Below, one piece after another: positions 42,587 to 52,156 of a DNA stretch of 64,000 bases (position 1 is the stretch's first letter; each line of letters opens with the position of its first letter). The stretch covers positions 1 through 64,000 of the forward strand of contig JAUIGE010000008.1 in NCBI GenBank assembly GCA_030430205.1. The letters are read 5' to 3'. The translations under genes and the position numbers were made by a program. The stretch is from Bacteroidia bacterium (lineage in GTDB: Bacteria > Bacteroidota > Bacteroidia > J057). Below the pieces are notes generated by a model, which saw only the letters and a program-made list of their open reading frames with translations, had not been told where the DNA came from and searched no databases.

Positions 42587-43864
42587 TTAAAATCCAATGC
42601 TTGCGCCCACATTCAAGCCGCTCCCCTGCCCACGGGCAGGTATGAGCACGCCCAGGGCGTTGTCCATGCTACCAAAGATATTGACGACATATTCGTCCTT
42701 TTTGACAAATTGAAGCATGGCGACGGCTCCAAGGCCGTATTGATCGGGGCCTCCGCCATAGGCATTGATGCCCAGCATCAGCCAGGATGTGAATTGATGG
42801 TGATAAGCCAGATTGACGAGCGGAAGCTCATATTGTGGAGCGACAGCTCCGGGGGCAAGATGTGCTGAAAGCATCATTTTTCCTTTTTCGCCCAGCTTAC
42901 GGCTGACAGCCAGACTAAACTGCGAAGGCAGCCCCATACGGTAGCTTTCGTGAGAAGAATCAGGCAACAAAAGCGTCCGCAAGGTATCAGTGATAAAAAA
43001 ATTGGGGCTTTCAGGATCGGGGCCCAGAAGCTCCAGCAGGTTGATGCCCTCGTATTCAAAATCCAGATCGCCCTGGAAGCGCTCTACCTGCCAATTGATG
43101 TGTCCCAAATCGACCGCTGAAAGCTGAATACGCCACTTTTCAGAGATATCATAAATCACGCCTACATCCACGCCCAAACCCATTTGGTCAAAGGCACGGA
43201 CACTTTCTTTATTGAAAAAAGCGTCATAGGTCCCATTGACCTCCAGACGGGTGCCATTGGCAGCAGTGAATAAACTGTAATCCAGTTTTTCCATGGCTGT
43301 ATACCGCTGGCCGAAAAGCACTTTGGGACGAATCCCGATTTTGAATTTTTCTTTGATGGAAAAGGCCGCTGAAAGGCCCAACTCCCATGCGCGAAAACTG
43401 CGCATATATACCCCCTGGTCAGCGATGGTCTGACCGGCATAGGGCGCATTGCCGCGCAATACCAGCCCCATCGTCAGGGGATTGTCGAAGCCGCCATTGG
43501 TCGCCCAACGATTCCGCCAGGAAATGCCCCAGCGGAGCTTTCCTGTGCGAAAATTGAGCATTTCGCCATAATTGTACGCTACCTGAAAGCGGTTATCCGC
43601 ATCGAGATCAGCGATCAGGTTTTGCTTAAAATCATCCGTCAGGTAGTTGGTGATGCCCAAAAGGCTTTCATAGGTGACGGTGGAGGAATTCAGCCAAAGG
43701 CTGCCTGCTCCCGACAGCCTGAGGGCTGTCATCTCCATATCTGCCAGCAAAGCTGGCTGAAAAAACTGTCCCGCCGGAGCATCCGGCATAAATTGCAGGT
43801 GCAAACCGCTTTGACCCAGGGAAAAAAGCGGCAATAGGAATATGCAAAAAAGAATCTTTTTCAT
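42587..43864 (-). CDS. DUF5723 family outer-membrane protein
   Basis: 425 residues. The signal peptide ends at SLGQ (~18). The mature protein has alternating aromatic/hydrophobic strands and GLGVDVGVIYDISEKWRIQLSAVDLGHINW, typical of the DUF5723 barrel-like proteins of Bacteroidota (FadL/PorV-like look). The end GLNVGASIGF has the terminal Phe of outer-membrane barrels. It follows the 706-residue lipoprotein gene by 20 bp, so it is probably the second gene of a two-gene operon. Function is not known; surface assembly or transport is possible. Confidence 0.75.
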   Translation of the reverse strand: MKKILFCIFLLPLFSLGQSGLHLQFMPDAPAGQFFQPALLADMEMTALRLSGAGSLWLNSSTVTYESLLGITNYLTDDFKQNLIADLDADNRFQVAYNYGEMLNFRTGKLRWGISWRNRWATNGGFDNPLTMGLVLRGNAPYAGQTIADQGVYMRSFRAWELGLSAAFSIKEKFKIGIRPKVLFGQRYTAMEKLDYSLFTAANGTRLEVNGTYDAFFNKESVRAFDQMGLGVDVGVIYDISEKWRIQLSAVDLGHINWQVERFQGDLDFEYEGINLLELLGPDPESPNFFITDTLRTLLLPDSSHESYRMGLPSQFSLAVSRKLGEKGKMMLSAHLAPGAVAPQYELPLVNLAYHHQFTSWLMLGINAYGGGPDQYGLGAVAMLQFVKKDEYVVNIFGSMDNALGVLIPARGQGSGLNVGASIGF

Positions 43865-43884
43865 TAAGCAGATGTGTACAAAGC

Positions 43885-46002
43885 TTACAAAGTGTAATTG
43901 AATTGGCCAACGAGTTTGGCAGAGACCTCATAATCTGTGTAGAAGCGCACAGCTTCTCCATCAGGTTTGGAACTCAACTTGAAGTGAAAGCTGACAAAAC
44001 TGCTTTCTTCCAGAATTTTTATCAAATGCTCTCTGTCAAAGGGAATTTCTACGATGGTTGTCGTGGGTTTTTCCACATAGCCGGTTTCATTTTTAACACC
44101 TGCCTGCAGCCGGGTTCCCTGCGCCAATACCTGGACAACATTCATGTTCTGATCATGCAATTTGGCGGTTACTACCCCTTCAATCGGAAACCGATTGTCG
44201 AGAATCAGGCGGAAAAAACCGCCATTGATGCGGTTGATGTCTTCGCTGGTTTCTATCTGAAAATCTGTTTCAGTTGTATCTCCAAAACGGAAGTTTTTGA
44301 AATTTCCCTCCAGCGGCAATTCAAATTCGACATAAGCCGCTACTTCGCTTTTGTTGGAAGCAAAATTGTCATGTACGCCTGGCTGGCCATTGTAATTGCC
44401 CAAAATCTCAAAGTCATAAGTCAGGCGATCAGGCAGCACATTGATAAAGTCATCGAGATTGCCGCTTTCGGCATCAAATTGTACATCGGTATACACAACC
44501 AGGTTTGTGTCAGGCAGGCTGGGGCCATTCACTACAAGTGGGGTATTGCTGCGGTTTACTTCCCCTACCAGGGAGACTTTTTTCCCTGTCCGGCTATTGC
44601 TTGCCTCCAATTTTTTGATCTTGATCTGGTTATCAATTCCGATGGAATTGGCAAAAACGAGCTTTGCTTTAGGCTTGCTGAAAGACAGGCGCTCCATGTT
44701 CAGGTCATTGAAAATGGCGACAGCCTCTTCTCCACTGAAGGAAAAAGATTGCTTGCCAATATAGCCCTCCACATAGGTCGGTTCCAGCCCGTACAGGCCA
44801 AAATCAACGATTACGCTATCCGTTTTTTCAATTTCGACCAGTTTTCCCGAGTAAACCAGGTTTACCTGATATGCCTGAATCAGGGTGTTAAACTTGGAGC
44901 CACCGGCTGTCATATCCAGCGTAAATCCAGCGAGGTCTATCTCCTGCCTTTGTTCCGATGGTACGCCATTTTGGGCGGGCAGCAGTTTCAACAAAGACCG
45001 TGGGATTTGCCCATTTCGCTCTGCCGAAGGCAGGCTGTAGGAAAATTCGACTGTGTCTTCGATATAACTTCTTGAATAGGCTTTCAGTTTTCCGCCAGAA
45101 ACGACCATCTTGGTTATTTCTACATCCGCAAATTCTGGCGGAAAAGTATAGGTTGTTTCCTGCACGCTGTCAATCACAGTTTGTCCGGGGAAAATGGCTT
45201 TTGCAGAAAGCACCTTCACATCCACCGGTTCAAGTGAAATGCTGATGTAATCGAGGGTATCTATGACGATTCTTCCAGCCAATACGGTCATGTCCGACAG
45301 GTTGGCTTCCAGTTCACTTTCAATGGTTTTCCCTGCCATATCATAGTACTCTACCAGTTTGGTATGTTTGAAGATGAAGGGAAAAGTATCCTGAATAAGG
45401 ACAGAGCCACTGACATTTTTGATCTCAAACTGGAGATCTACGATGTCTACCGGCAATTGATTATCAATTGACAATTTCAATTGTCCGGATTCTACGATGG
45501 CAAATTCGAAGAATTCTGAGGCGTTAATGGCCTGATTGCCAAAGCTTACGCCTGAAAAAGGCAGCAGGTCGATGGTATCTCCCTGGCGGAGCAGGGTGCG
45601 GCCAATGATCGCCTGTATGGGGTCGCCTCCATCGATCAGCTGATGGGCGATGTCTCCCAGCGTAACACGCTGTTCTATATTTCCGGTCGCCAAAGCGAGC
45701 GAATCCAGGGTAGCCACAAAATGCAGACTGGTGTCCGGCAATTGAACCAATTCACTCAGATTGGTGGCGGCCAGCGTATCACGGTAGACCAGGATAGCTT
45801 CACCATCATTGCCTGTTTCAAAAAAGGCTGAATCTCCCAGCACATCATTCAGCGAGAGGCTGGAATAAGCGATAGGGGTAAGCAAATCAGCATCCCAGCT
45901 GATGCCTTCTGCCGGGTCAATTTTGCAAGCGTGGAAACTAAAAACGAAGATCAATGCCGTTATCCAAAGGCCTGTTTTTTTCAAGTCAGGGGAAAAATTC
46001 AT
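43885..46002 (-). CDS. large beta-sandwich lipoprotein
   Basis: About 705 residues from the ATG at 46002 (NFSPDLKKTGLWITALIFVFSFHACKI); two codons upstream is only a TTG. The lipobox FHAC predicts an outer-membrane lipoprotein. The body is made of repeated beta-sandwich-like stretches (VEYYDMAGKTIESELEANLSD, YVEGYIGKQSFSFSGEEAVAIF, AYVEFELPLEGNFKNFRFGDTTET). It resembles the Bacteroidota surface proteins found next to DUF5723 genes, though no named domain is sure. It may act with the downstream barrel. Confidence 0.7.
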   Translation of the reverse strand: MNFSPDLKKTGLWITALIFVFSFHACKIDPAEGISWDADLLTPIAYSSLSLNDVLGDSAFFETGNDGEAILVYRDTLAATNLSELVQLPDTSLHFVATLDSLALATGNIEQRVTLGDIAHQLIDGGDPIQAIIGRTLLRQGDTIDLLPFSGVSFGNQAINASEFFEFAIVESGQLKLSIDNQLPVDIVDLQFEIKNVSGSVLIQDTFPFIFKHTKLVEYYDMAGKTIESELEANLSDMTVLAGRIVIDTLDYISISLEPVDVKVLSAKAIFPGQTVIDSVQETTYTFPPEFADVEITKMVVSGGKLKAYSRSYIEDTVEFSYSLPSAERNGQIPRSLLKLLPAQNGVPSEQRQEIDLAGFTLDMTAGGSKFNTLIQAYQVNLVYSGKLVEIEKTDSVIVDFGLYGLEPTYVEGYIGKQSFSFSGEEAVAIFNDLNMERLSFSKPKAKLVFANSIGIDNQIKIKKLEASNSRTGKKVSLVGEVNRSNTPLVVNGPSLPDTNLVVYTDVQFDAESGNLDDFINVLPDRLTYDFEILGNYNGQPGVHDNFASNKSEVAAYVEFELPLEGNFKNFRFGDTTETDFQIETSEDINRINGGFFRLILDNRFPIEGVVTAKLHDQNMNVVQVLAQGTRLQAGVKNETGYVEKPTTTIVEIPFDREHLIKILEESSFVSFHFKLSSKPDGEAVRFYTDYEVSAKLVGQFNYTL

Positions 46003-46110
46003 GCGCAATTATTTAGGTTATTTAACAACCCCTAATACCAACTTTATCATAGTGCTAACGAAGGTACAAGCTAATAAGTAATTATAATTTTCCCTATTTT
46101 ATCAAAATCC

Positions 46111-46141
46111 TTGTCACAATATTTGCTTCCTTTATGTTTTG
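46111..46141 (+). promoter_or_regulatory. promoter TTG-N19-TATGTTTTG
   Basis: TTG at 46111-46113, 19-bp spacer, TATGTTTT at 46133-46140, close to TAnnTTTG. It is 17 bp before the ATG of the T9SS protein gene at 46158. Confidence 0.45.
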
Positions 46142-46157
46142 AGTAAACCCCTATTTT

Positions 46158-47519
46158 ATGAGAATCCTATTTGTTGCTATCCTGTCCTGTGCTTTCCTCG
46201 CTTCCTCCGCCCAAGGTCTCTCCCTCAATCTTTCGGGCGTTTTGCCCAATCTGTTGAAGGAAACCTCAGGCCTTGCCATCACTCCTGCCAGCAAATTGTG
46301 GAGCCACAATGACAGCGGCAACGCCCCTGAGTTGTATGAAATCAGCAGCGGAGGCAGTCTGTTGCGAACCCTTTATATTGATAATGCTCAAAATACAGAT
46401 TGGGAAGATCTGACCACAGACGATCAGGGGCGCATCTATATTGGAGATTTTGGCAACAACAACAACAACCGCCAGGATTTGAAAATTTATAGAATTCCCA
46501 ACCCGGATCAGCTTACTACTGATACAGTAAGTCCTGCCGTCATTTCTTTTAGTTTCGAAGATCAAAAAGCGTTTCCTCCCCCGGCTTCTGAAGCCAATTT
46601 CGATTGCGAGGCTTTTTTCTGGCATGATGATTCCCTTTTCCTTTTTACAAAAAACCGCAGCAATCCCTTTAACGGATATTGCCGGATGTACCGGATGCCT
46701 GCCGATACGGGTACTCATGTGGCTACCCTGGTTGATAGTTTTTTTACCGGCCTGGGGCTCAAGGAGTTTTATTGGATATCTGCAGCTGACATCAGCGCCG
46801 ATGGCAAGCGGATGGTCCTCCTGGGCTATGACAAATTATGGCTCTTTCACTGTTATGAAGGAAATGACTTTTTGGGCGGAGGAGTTCGTGAAATGCCTTT
46901 GGGGCGTTTTACCCAAAAGGAAGCCATTGCTTTTCTGGGGGAAAAGGAGCTTTTCATCACAGATGAAGAATACCCGCTGATAGGCGGCAAGAACCTGTAT
47001 AAGACGGATTTGGGCATCTGGGCGGACAGCCTGCGGCTGTCTCTGGGGGATACCCTCCGCGCCACAGGCGCGAGCCTGGACCTCGACGCCGGCTATGCCG
47101 GCGGGAGCTACCTCTGGAGCAATGGTGATACCACCCGGATCACGCAGCTCACTACGGAGGGCAGCTATGCCCTGCAAATGAAGCTCAATGGCTGCATAGC
47201 CCGTGATTCTGTTTATGTCATGTTTCCAACAGGACTGGAAAATGAGGTAAAAAAGGACGCCTTCCAGCTCAGCGTCAGCCCCAATCCTTTTCAGGATTAT
47301 ACCGACATCATCTGTGTTCTGCCCAAGCCGGGTACCGTCCGCATCCAATTGTATGACAGCACTGGCAGAAAGGTCGCTGCTTTCACCTATCCACAGGAAG
47401 CTGCCGGCACACAAAAGTACCGCCTTAGCAGGCATATCCTTTCCCTCAGTCCCGGACAATACCTGCTTGTGGTCACCCATAATGACCAGAAGGTAGAGAA
47501 GAAAATAATCAAGAATTGA
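46158..47519 (+). CDS. secreted beta-propeller protein with T9SS type A sorting domain
   Basis: 453 residues. A signal peptide ends near SSAQG (~20). Residues ~25-300 look like a six-bladed propeller (SGLAITPASKLWSHNDSGNAPELYEI, NTDWEDLTTDDQGRIYIGDFGNN, WISAADISADGKRMVLLGYDKLWLF). I recall this type as an esterase-like or phytase-like soluble propeller. A short Ig-like part (~300-355) contains LDAGYAGGSYLWSNGDTT. The C-terminal domain SVSPNPFQDYTDI ... YLLVVTHNDQKVEKKIIKN is a T9SS type A signal. It would be surface-exposed or released. The enzymatic function is unproven. Confidence 0.8.
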   Translation: MRILFVAILSCAFLASSAQGLSLNLSGVLPNLLKETSGLAITPASKLWSHNDSGNAPELYEISSGGSLLRTLYIDNAQNTDWEDLTTDDQGRIYIGDFGNNNNNRQDLKIYRIPNPDQLTTDTVSPAVISFSFEDQKAFPPPASEANFDCEAFFWHDDSLFLFTKNRSNPFNGYCRMYRMPADTGTHVATLVDSFFTGLGLKEFYWISAADISADGKRMVLLGYDKLWLFHCYEGNDFLGGGVREMPLGRFTQKEAIAFLGEKELFITDEEYPLIGGKNLYKTDLGIWADSLRLSLGDTLRATGASLDLDAGYAGGSYLWSNGDTTRITQLTTEGSYALQMKLNGCIARDSVYVMFPTGLENEVKKDAFQLSVSPNPFQDYTDIICVLPKPGTVRIQLYDSTGRKVAAFTYPQEAAGTQKYRLSRHILSLSPGQYLLVVTHNDQKVEKKIIKN

Positions 47520-47527
47520 TGTAAAAA

Positions 47528-48232
47528 CTACCTACGCCAGTGCTTTTCCAAAAAAGGCTCGGATCTCTCAAATTCGACGATTCCCTGATCCGTCACCTGG
47601 ATCAGGCGGGAGGGAAATCGCTCGATGAGGCTATACTCATGGGTTGCCATGATAACGGCTGTGCCTGAGAGGTTTATTTTTTGCAAAATCTCCATTACCT
47701 GATCACTGGCCTCGGGATCGAGGTTGCCTGTGGGCTCATCGGCCAGGAGGACGATGGGATCGTTGATCAGGGCGCGGGCGATGGCAATGCGCTGCTGCTC
47801 ACCACCAGAGAGCTGGTGGGGCATGACATCGGCACGGCCGCTCAGGCCGACTTTGACAAGCACATCACTGATGCGCTGCTTGATCTTGCGGCTGTCGCGC
47901 CAGCCGGTGGCGCGCAATGCGAAAAAAATATTTTCGTACACAGAGCGATCTCCCAGCAGCTGAAAATCCTGAAAGATGATACCCATCTTGCGGCGAAGAA
48001 AGGGAATTTCGCTGGGGCGGATCTCGCCCAAATTGATGTTGCTTACGCGAATAAATCCCGCGCTGGGCTTTGTATCGGCATATACCATGCGCAGGAGCGT
48101 GCTCTTGCCTGAACCGGTTCTGCCTACGAGGTAGACAAACTCTCCCATTCGCACCTCAAAGGTGACATTGTCCAGGATCACCCGATCCTGATAATTCGCG
48201 CTTACGCCTTTAAAAGTAACGATGGGTTGCAT
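47528..48232 (-). CDS. ftsE: cell division ATP-binding protein FtsE
   Basis: 234 residues, an ABC ATPase. Walker A is GRTGSGKST (~37-45), the Q-loop is in IIFQDFQLL, the signature [15 protein letters not shown], Walker [10 protein letters not shown], and the H-loop TH. The FtsE-like opening [19 protein letters not shown] and length match the family that works with FtsX to activate septal peptidoglycan hydrolases. No ftsX lies next to it; an FtsX partner must be elsewhere. It is the last gene of a minus-strand set with a PspC protein and a 70-residue protein. Confidence 0.88.
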   Translation of the reverse strand: MQPIVTFKGVSANYQDRVILDNVTFEVRMGEFVYLVGRTGSGKSTLLRMVYADTKPSAGFIRVSNINLGEIRPSEIPFLRRKMGIIFQDFQLLGDRSVYENIFFALRATGWRDSRKIKQRISDVLVKVGLSGRADVMPHQLSGGEQQRIAIARALINDPIVLLADEPTGNLDPEASDQVMEILQKINLSGTAVIMATHEYSLIERFPSRLIQVTDQGIVEFERSEPFLEKHWRR

Positions 48233-48271
48233 GAGGTATGAGGATTGGAAGGATGGACGAAAAAGGATTTT

Positions 48272-48484
48272 CTATATCACGACTTTTGTCATTTTGCCAT
48301 AATCTACAAGTTCATCAATGGCTAACTGGACTTTTTCGGCATCCTCAACGTCTTTGATGACCTTATCCAGGCGTTCTTTCCGATTGGGGCGGAAGTAGCC
48401 GATAAGGGTGAGGTTTTCATCTCTAAGCTGGATATAATCGGGAATTTTGGCTTTCCCTTTCACGCGCATAATATAGTATGTCAT
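48272..48484 (-). CDS. small conserved hypothetical protein
   Basis: 70 residues, charged, no signal peptide or TM (MRVKGKAKIPDYIQLRDENLTLIGYF then KERLDKVIKDVEDAEKVQLAIDELV). It starts 1 bp after the PspC gene and lies 39 bp before ftsE, so it is co-transcribed. No family is recognised. The spacing and coding character (no stop, normal composition) support a real gene. Confidence 0.6.
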   Translation of the reverse strand: MTYYIMRVKGKAKIPDYIQLRDENLTLIGYFRPNRKERLDKVIKDVEDAEKVQLAIDELVDYGKMTKVVI

Positions 48485-48485
48485 G

Positions 48486-49295
48486 CTATCTGATTCTTAT
48501 CTCTCTTCTGTTGCCTGTGCCTGTTCCTCCGAATCCTGAGAAGTTGTCATTTCCTCCTTGTGAGGGACCACCGGGTCCTTTATCAAAGGAGCTGCTGTCG
48601 TAGTCAGGTGGCAGGATGATAGAAAGGAGGAGGTAAATAAATATTACCGGAAATCCTGCGGTCATGAACATGCTGATGATAAAGCCAAAGCGAATCAGGT
48701 TAGCGGACACGCCTGTGTACTCGGCGAGGCCCCCGGCTACTCCCGAGAAGACTCGGTTGAGGCGCGAACGGGATAGCGTTTTTTTTTGCTGACCGCTTCC
48801 GGTCCTTGTCCTGCGACGATAGGTGCGGGTCCGATATGCTTCCCGGGGATCGGCGGTGCCGGTGCTTTCGGTAGTTGTAGTGCGGGTCCTTGTGCGGCTT
48901 GAGGAGGCGCTGGAAGATGTATTGCTTTGAGAAGGGCGGGATTTCGCTTTATTGGTCTTGCGGTAGACATTCAAGGTTGGAAACTCCAACTCTTTTTTGC
49001 GGAAAGCCAGTTTCAGGATTTTGTAAAATCCATATCCTAATGCTCCAAATCCCACAACAGGCAAGGCTGTACTCAAAATCTGCGTGATGTCTCCGGGAAT
49101 CAAATATCCCAAAATACCGACAGCCACCATGCCGATACCGGCAACCAAAGCCATCATCCCCGCAAAGGACAATTTGTCATTTTCGTTTTTTTCAGCTTCT
49201 TCTTCCCTCTCCCGGATCCGCTCCACATCATCATACATGAGTGAAGTATCAAAGGCCTCTAAGGAATCACTATCTCTATATCTTTCTCTCGCCAT
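48486..49295 (-). CDS. PspC domain membrane protein
   Basis: 269 residues. A charged N-terminus (ERIREREEEAEKNEN) precedes two TMs (~45-100), a Ser/Thr/Arg-rich low-complexity linker (~115-175), and a C-terminal PspC domain (SRLNRVFSGVAGGLAEYTG then two TMs to LLSIILPP). The tail is Gly-rich. PspC acts in envelope stress as a membrane sensor; other Psp genes are absent here. It heads the PspC / 70-aa / ftsE set. A degenerate heptad array lies 46 bp upstream. Confidence 0.8.
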   Translation of the reverse strand: MARERYRDSDSLEAFDTSLMYDDVERIREREEEAEKNENDKLSFAGMMALVAGIGMVAVGILGYLIPGDITQILSTALPVVGFGALGYGFYKILKLAFRKKELEFPTLNVYRKTNKAKSRPSQSNTSSSASSSRTRTRTTTTESTGTADPREAYRTRTYRRRTRTGSGQQKKTLSRSRLNRVFSGVAGGLAEYTGVSANLIRFGFIISMFMTAGFPVIFIYLLLSIILPPDYDSSSFDKGPGGPSQGGNDNFSGFGGTGTGNRREIRIR

Positions 49296-49340
49296 ATATA
49301 AAATTCGTTAAAATCGTTTTTAGTTTCTGGTTTTTCGCCT

Positions 49341-49385
49341 GTCTCGCCTCTCCAATCTCGCCTCCCGCATCTCTTCTCGCCTCTC
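49341..49385. repeat. degenerate TCTCGCC heptad array, ~6 copies
   Basis: TCTCGCC, TCTCCAA, TCTCGCC, TCCCGCA, TCTCTTC, TCGCCTC in 7-bp register. It is older-looking than the others (more substitutions). It lies in the 145-bp gap between the PspC gene start and the bshC stop. Confidence 0.6.
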
Positions 49386-49440
49386 AATTTCGACAAGTTT
49401 TCATTTATAAACAAAAGGCTTTCCAAAAGCTCCTTCAGCT

Positions 49441-51000
49441 TTATTTCAAACGAATAAACTGATGGGCAAAGTTTAGCGGATCAGCCTTTTCCCATATAAT
49501 TCGTAGCATATCTTCCGGTTTTATTTCAGGAAAAGATCCCAGCCCTAAAATTCTTTCCTGCACCAGGCCTTCCGGCTGTATTTTCTTTTTCAGTTTTTCA
49601 ATTTCATTGAACTTCTGCGGATGGTCGTGTCGGATAACCCGGTGGATTTTTTTCCGCATATTTTTGAGAAATCTTTCTGTCTTCACTTTTTGCCCGACAA
49701 CTGAACGAGGAAGGGTCGCTGAAAGTTCCTGTATATAAGCTTCCATTTTTTCAAAGCTTGCCAGCATTTCGGTGGAAAGCTCTTCATATTGTTCAGCGGA
49801 CCATATCTGAGGAATGTATTTGCCAAATATTTCATGTAGTGGCAAACGGACATCTGCCGCTTCCAGGCCCAAATCCTGCCAGCTTTGCCAGTCTTCTTCA
49901 CAAAAAAGCGTCGCAGACATGCGCGGCAGGAGCAGCGGAAAGTTGACCTGGTAGGCTTCAAACATGCCTTTGAGCTGCAGCCAGTAGCTCAACTCGCCCC
50001 ATCCGCCGGTATAGGCAAGGTTGGGCAAAATCACCTCCTGGTATAAAGGCCGAAGGCAAACATTGGGGCTGAAGTTTTCAGGCTTGTTTTCCACTTCAAC
50101 ACGCATTTCCTCCTTGCTCCAAACCGATTTTCCACCTATGGTATAGAATTTTTCATTTTCAAAAACGATCCGATCACGGCCTCCTTCTCCCAGGTAAAAA
50201 AGGTTGATGTCACGTGCATGAATCTGCAGCGGATAGCCCGCTTCATGCAAAGCTTCTGAGCTTTCGCGCACAGCAGCGGGGCTGAGTGGATCAAACAACT
50301 CCTGCTGGAGGATGTCTCCAAAAAGCGCCTTCAGGCGCTTGTCGCTTGCGTCCAGAACGAGGACGCCATATTGGCTATAGAGGTACATGCTGAAGGCAAG
50401 GGTCGCTTCAGCCAGGTTTTTTCCGGCCTGGAAAAAAGCGCCCAGCTCCTCCGAAAAATTCGGAGGCAGCAGTTTTTCTATCTCTGAGGTGAGCACATGC
50501 TCACCGGTAGCGCCCTGAAAGGGCGAAGTATAGCTCAGCTTCTTCCCAAAAGAAGGGAAATAATGGTTGATTTCTTCGAAATCGTGGTCCTCTGTATGTA
50601 TCCAGAAAATCGGGACAAAATGAAAATCGGGATGCTTCGCATTCAGCTCATGAGTCAATTTGGCTACCGTCAGGACCTTATAGGGCGTGTACAAAGGCCC
50701 GCCAAAAATATTGAGCTGGTGGCCCGCTGTCAGCGTGAATGTATTGTCCTGAAGCAAAAGCTTCAGGTTTTTGCGGGCAGCATCTGCCATCTCCAGCCCT
50801 TGGTAATGGTCCGTCAGGACCTCAACCAATACCTGGCGGTTTGCTTGCGAAAACTGTTTGTCCGCCAGGATTTTCGTAAAATCGAGCTTCTGGAGGGGAT
50901 AGGCATAAAAAGGCGACAGCTTTTCGTCGCCTGCCAGGTAATCTGCCCGGATGTTGCGGTTCTCGCGGATGGCGGGAATGCTAAGTGCGTTGCTACTCAA
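49441..51000 (-). CDS. bshC: putative cysteine ligase BshC (bacillithiol synthesis)
   Basis: 519 residues. BshC joins cysteine to GlcN-malate as the last step of bacillithiol formation. Typical features are LSPFYAYPLQKLDF, FTLTAGHQLNIFGGPLYTPYKV, PIFWIHTEDHDFEEINHY, and LPNLAYTGGWGELSYWLQLKGMF, followed by a C-terminal coiled coil (KVKTERFLKNMRKKIHRVIR). The start is TTG at 51000, inside the end of the DUF445 gene (8-bp overlap); no better ATG exists nearby. Translation is therefore coupled to DUF445. bshA and bshB are not in the window. Confidence 0.9.
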   Translation of the reverse strand: MSSNALSIPAIRENRNIRADYLAGDEKLSPFYAYPLQKLDFTKILADKQFSQANRQVLVEVLTDHYQGLEMADAARKNLKLLLQDNTFTLTAGHQLNIFGGPLYTPYKVLTVAKLTHELNAKHPDFHFVPIFWIHTEDHDFEEINHYFPSFGKKLSYTSPFQGATGEHVLTSEIEKLLPPNFSEELGAFFQAGKNLAEATLAFSMYLYSQYGVLVLDASDKRLKALFGDILQQELFDPLSPAAVRESSEALHEAGYPLQIHARDINLFYLGEGGRDRIVFENEKFYTIGGKSVWSKEEMRVEVENKPENFSPNVCLRPLYQEVILPNLAYTGGWGELSYWLQLKGMFEAYQVNFPLLLPRMSATLFCEEDWQSWQDLGLEAADVRLPLHEIFGKYIPQIWSAEQYEELSTEMLASFEKMEAYIQELSATLPRSVVGQKVKTERFLKNMRKKIHRVIRHDHPQKFNEIEKLKKKIQPEGLVQERILGLGSFPEIKPEDMLRIIWEKADPLNFAHQFIRLK

Positions 51001-52150
51001 TTTTTTTCTTTTTTAAGCTAAAGATGAGGTTATCCAGACCGTAAAGCGCCCCCATGGCTATCAAATAAACCCAAACCATATTTTCATTCCAAATAATCAG
51101 CCCCCCCAATATGCCCAGGATGGTTCCCAAATATTGTATATAAAGCAGTTGCTCATTGGTCGCCTCCCATACCATGCGCTCCAGGCGGCGCTCATCAAAA
51201 TGCTTCATCTGATTGGCAAGGATGCCCTTGATGTCAATCTTGTTGAGCAACTTCATGACGAAGCGCGTCATATAAAGCTCTGAGGCGCGTTTTTGTTTTT
51301 TGATAATTTCGATTCCTTCTTCTATTTCATCCTCTAGGCGATCGATCACATCCATGGTGCCTTCGGGAATATCCAGGATCACCTGATCTATCAAAGCCTC
51401 ATAATCTTCCCGGTTGACGCGCTTATAGGTATTGATTACCCACTTTTTAAGGCCTTTATCGGCCTTCTTTTCTACCTGCTTGTCTATCAAATCCCGCAAT
51501 TCTTTGCGGACTTCCTCCTTTTCAAAATAACCCATCAGGTTTTTATACAGGTATTGCTTGATTGCTTCGCGCAATTGCTCATCGCGCAAAATGCTTTCGG
51601 TACCAGAGATCAATATCTCGTTTAATTTTTTGATTAGGCCTGACTCTTCTATGCGTTGCAAAATCAGATTTTGACTCAGGACATGCTTGTGAATCCCACC
51701 CGCCAGGGTGTCTATGATCACATCTTTCTGGGCCGGAATCAGCCCCTGTCCCAAAAGCGGGCGCTTTTCCACTGGACGAAATAACATCCTGATAGCCAGG
51801 TAGTTGGTGCCGTATCCGATCAGACCACCTACGGTGATATTCTTCAGCAGATTTTGCAGCTGAGCATAGCTCACCTCCGCACCAAACAGGCGGAAGCTAT
51901 CATTCAGGGAAAGATTGAGGTAGGGAAAACCGAAACTCATGCCCAGGGCCAGCAGCAAGCCCACGCCACAAATCCAGGGGCTTATTTTCAACAAAAAAAG
52001 CACCAGAGCCTGCCATTTGGAGGACAGTTTTTGCTGATTGAAGCGGGAACCCGTCTGGGCTTCCGGCTCCTTCTCCCCTCCCAAAATCTGGTCAAAAGGA
52101 AAGTGTTTGGAAAAATAGTCTTTTACTGATTTCTTCTCTGTGTTCTCCAA
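50993..52150 (-). CDS. DUF445 family membrane protein
   Basis: 385 residues, probable TTG start at 52150 (the first internal ATG is near residue 70). TMs lie at ~45-75 and ~95-120 and again at ~340-378, while the centre is a long helical region (LIDKQVEKKADKGLKKWVINTYKR, VIDRLEDEIEEGIEIIKKQKRA), typical for DUF445 (YjiN-like). YGTNYLAIRMLFRPVEKRPLLGQGLIPAQKD is the family signature. Function unknown. It sits between a GWxTD gene (6 bp upstream) and bshC. Confidence 0.82.
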   Translation of the reverse strand: MENTEKKSVKDYFSKHFPFDQILGGEKEPEAQTGSRFNQQKLSSKWQALVLFLLKISPWICGVGLLLALGMSFGFPYLNLSLNDSFRLFGAEVSYAQLQNLLKNITVGGLIGYGTNYLAIRMLFRPVEKRPLLGQGLIPAQKDVIIDTLAGGIHKHVLSQNLILQRIEESGLIKKLNEILISGTESILRDEQLREAIKQYLYKNLMGYFEKEEVRKELRDLIDKQVEKKADKGLKKWVINTYKRVNREDYEALIDQVILDIPEGTMDVIDRLEDEIEEGIEIIKKQKRASELYMTRFVMKLLNKIDIKGILANQMKHFDERRLERMVWEATNEQLLYIQYLGTILGILGGLIIWNENMVWVYLIAMGALYGLDNLIFSLKKKKIE

Positions 52151-52156
52151 GGCTAG

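Noticed and set aside
47528-48232. FtsE as the ATPase of the MacB-type permeases in this window
   Set aside because: It lies over 20 kb away and fits the FtsE family better than MacB/LolD; an association cannot be supported.
16841-49385. Heptad arrays as CRISPR arrays
   Set aside because: Units are only 7 bp with no spacers and there are no cas genes.
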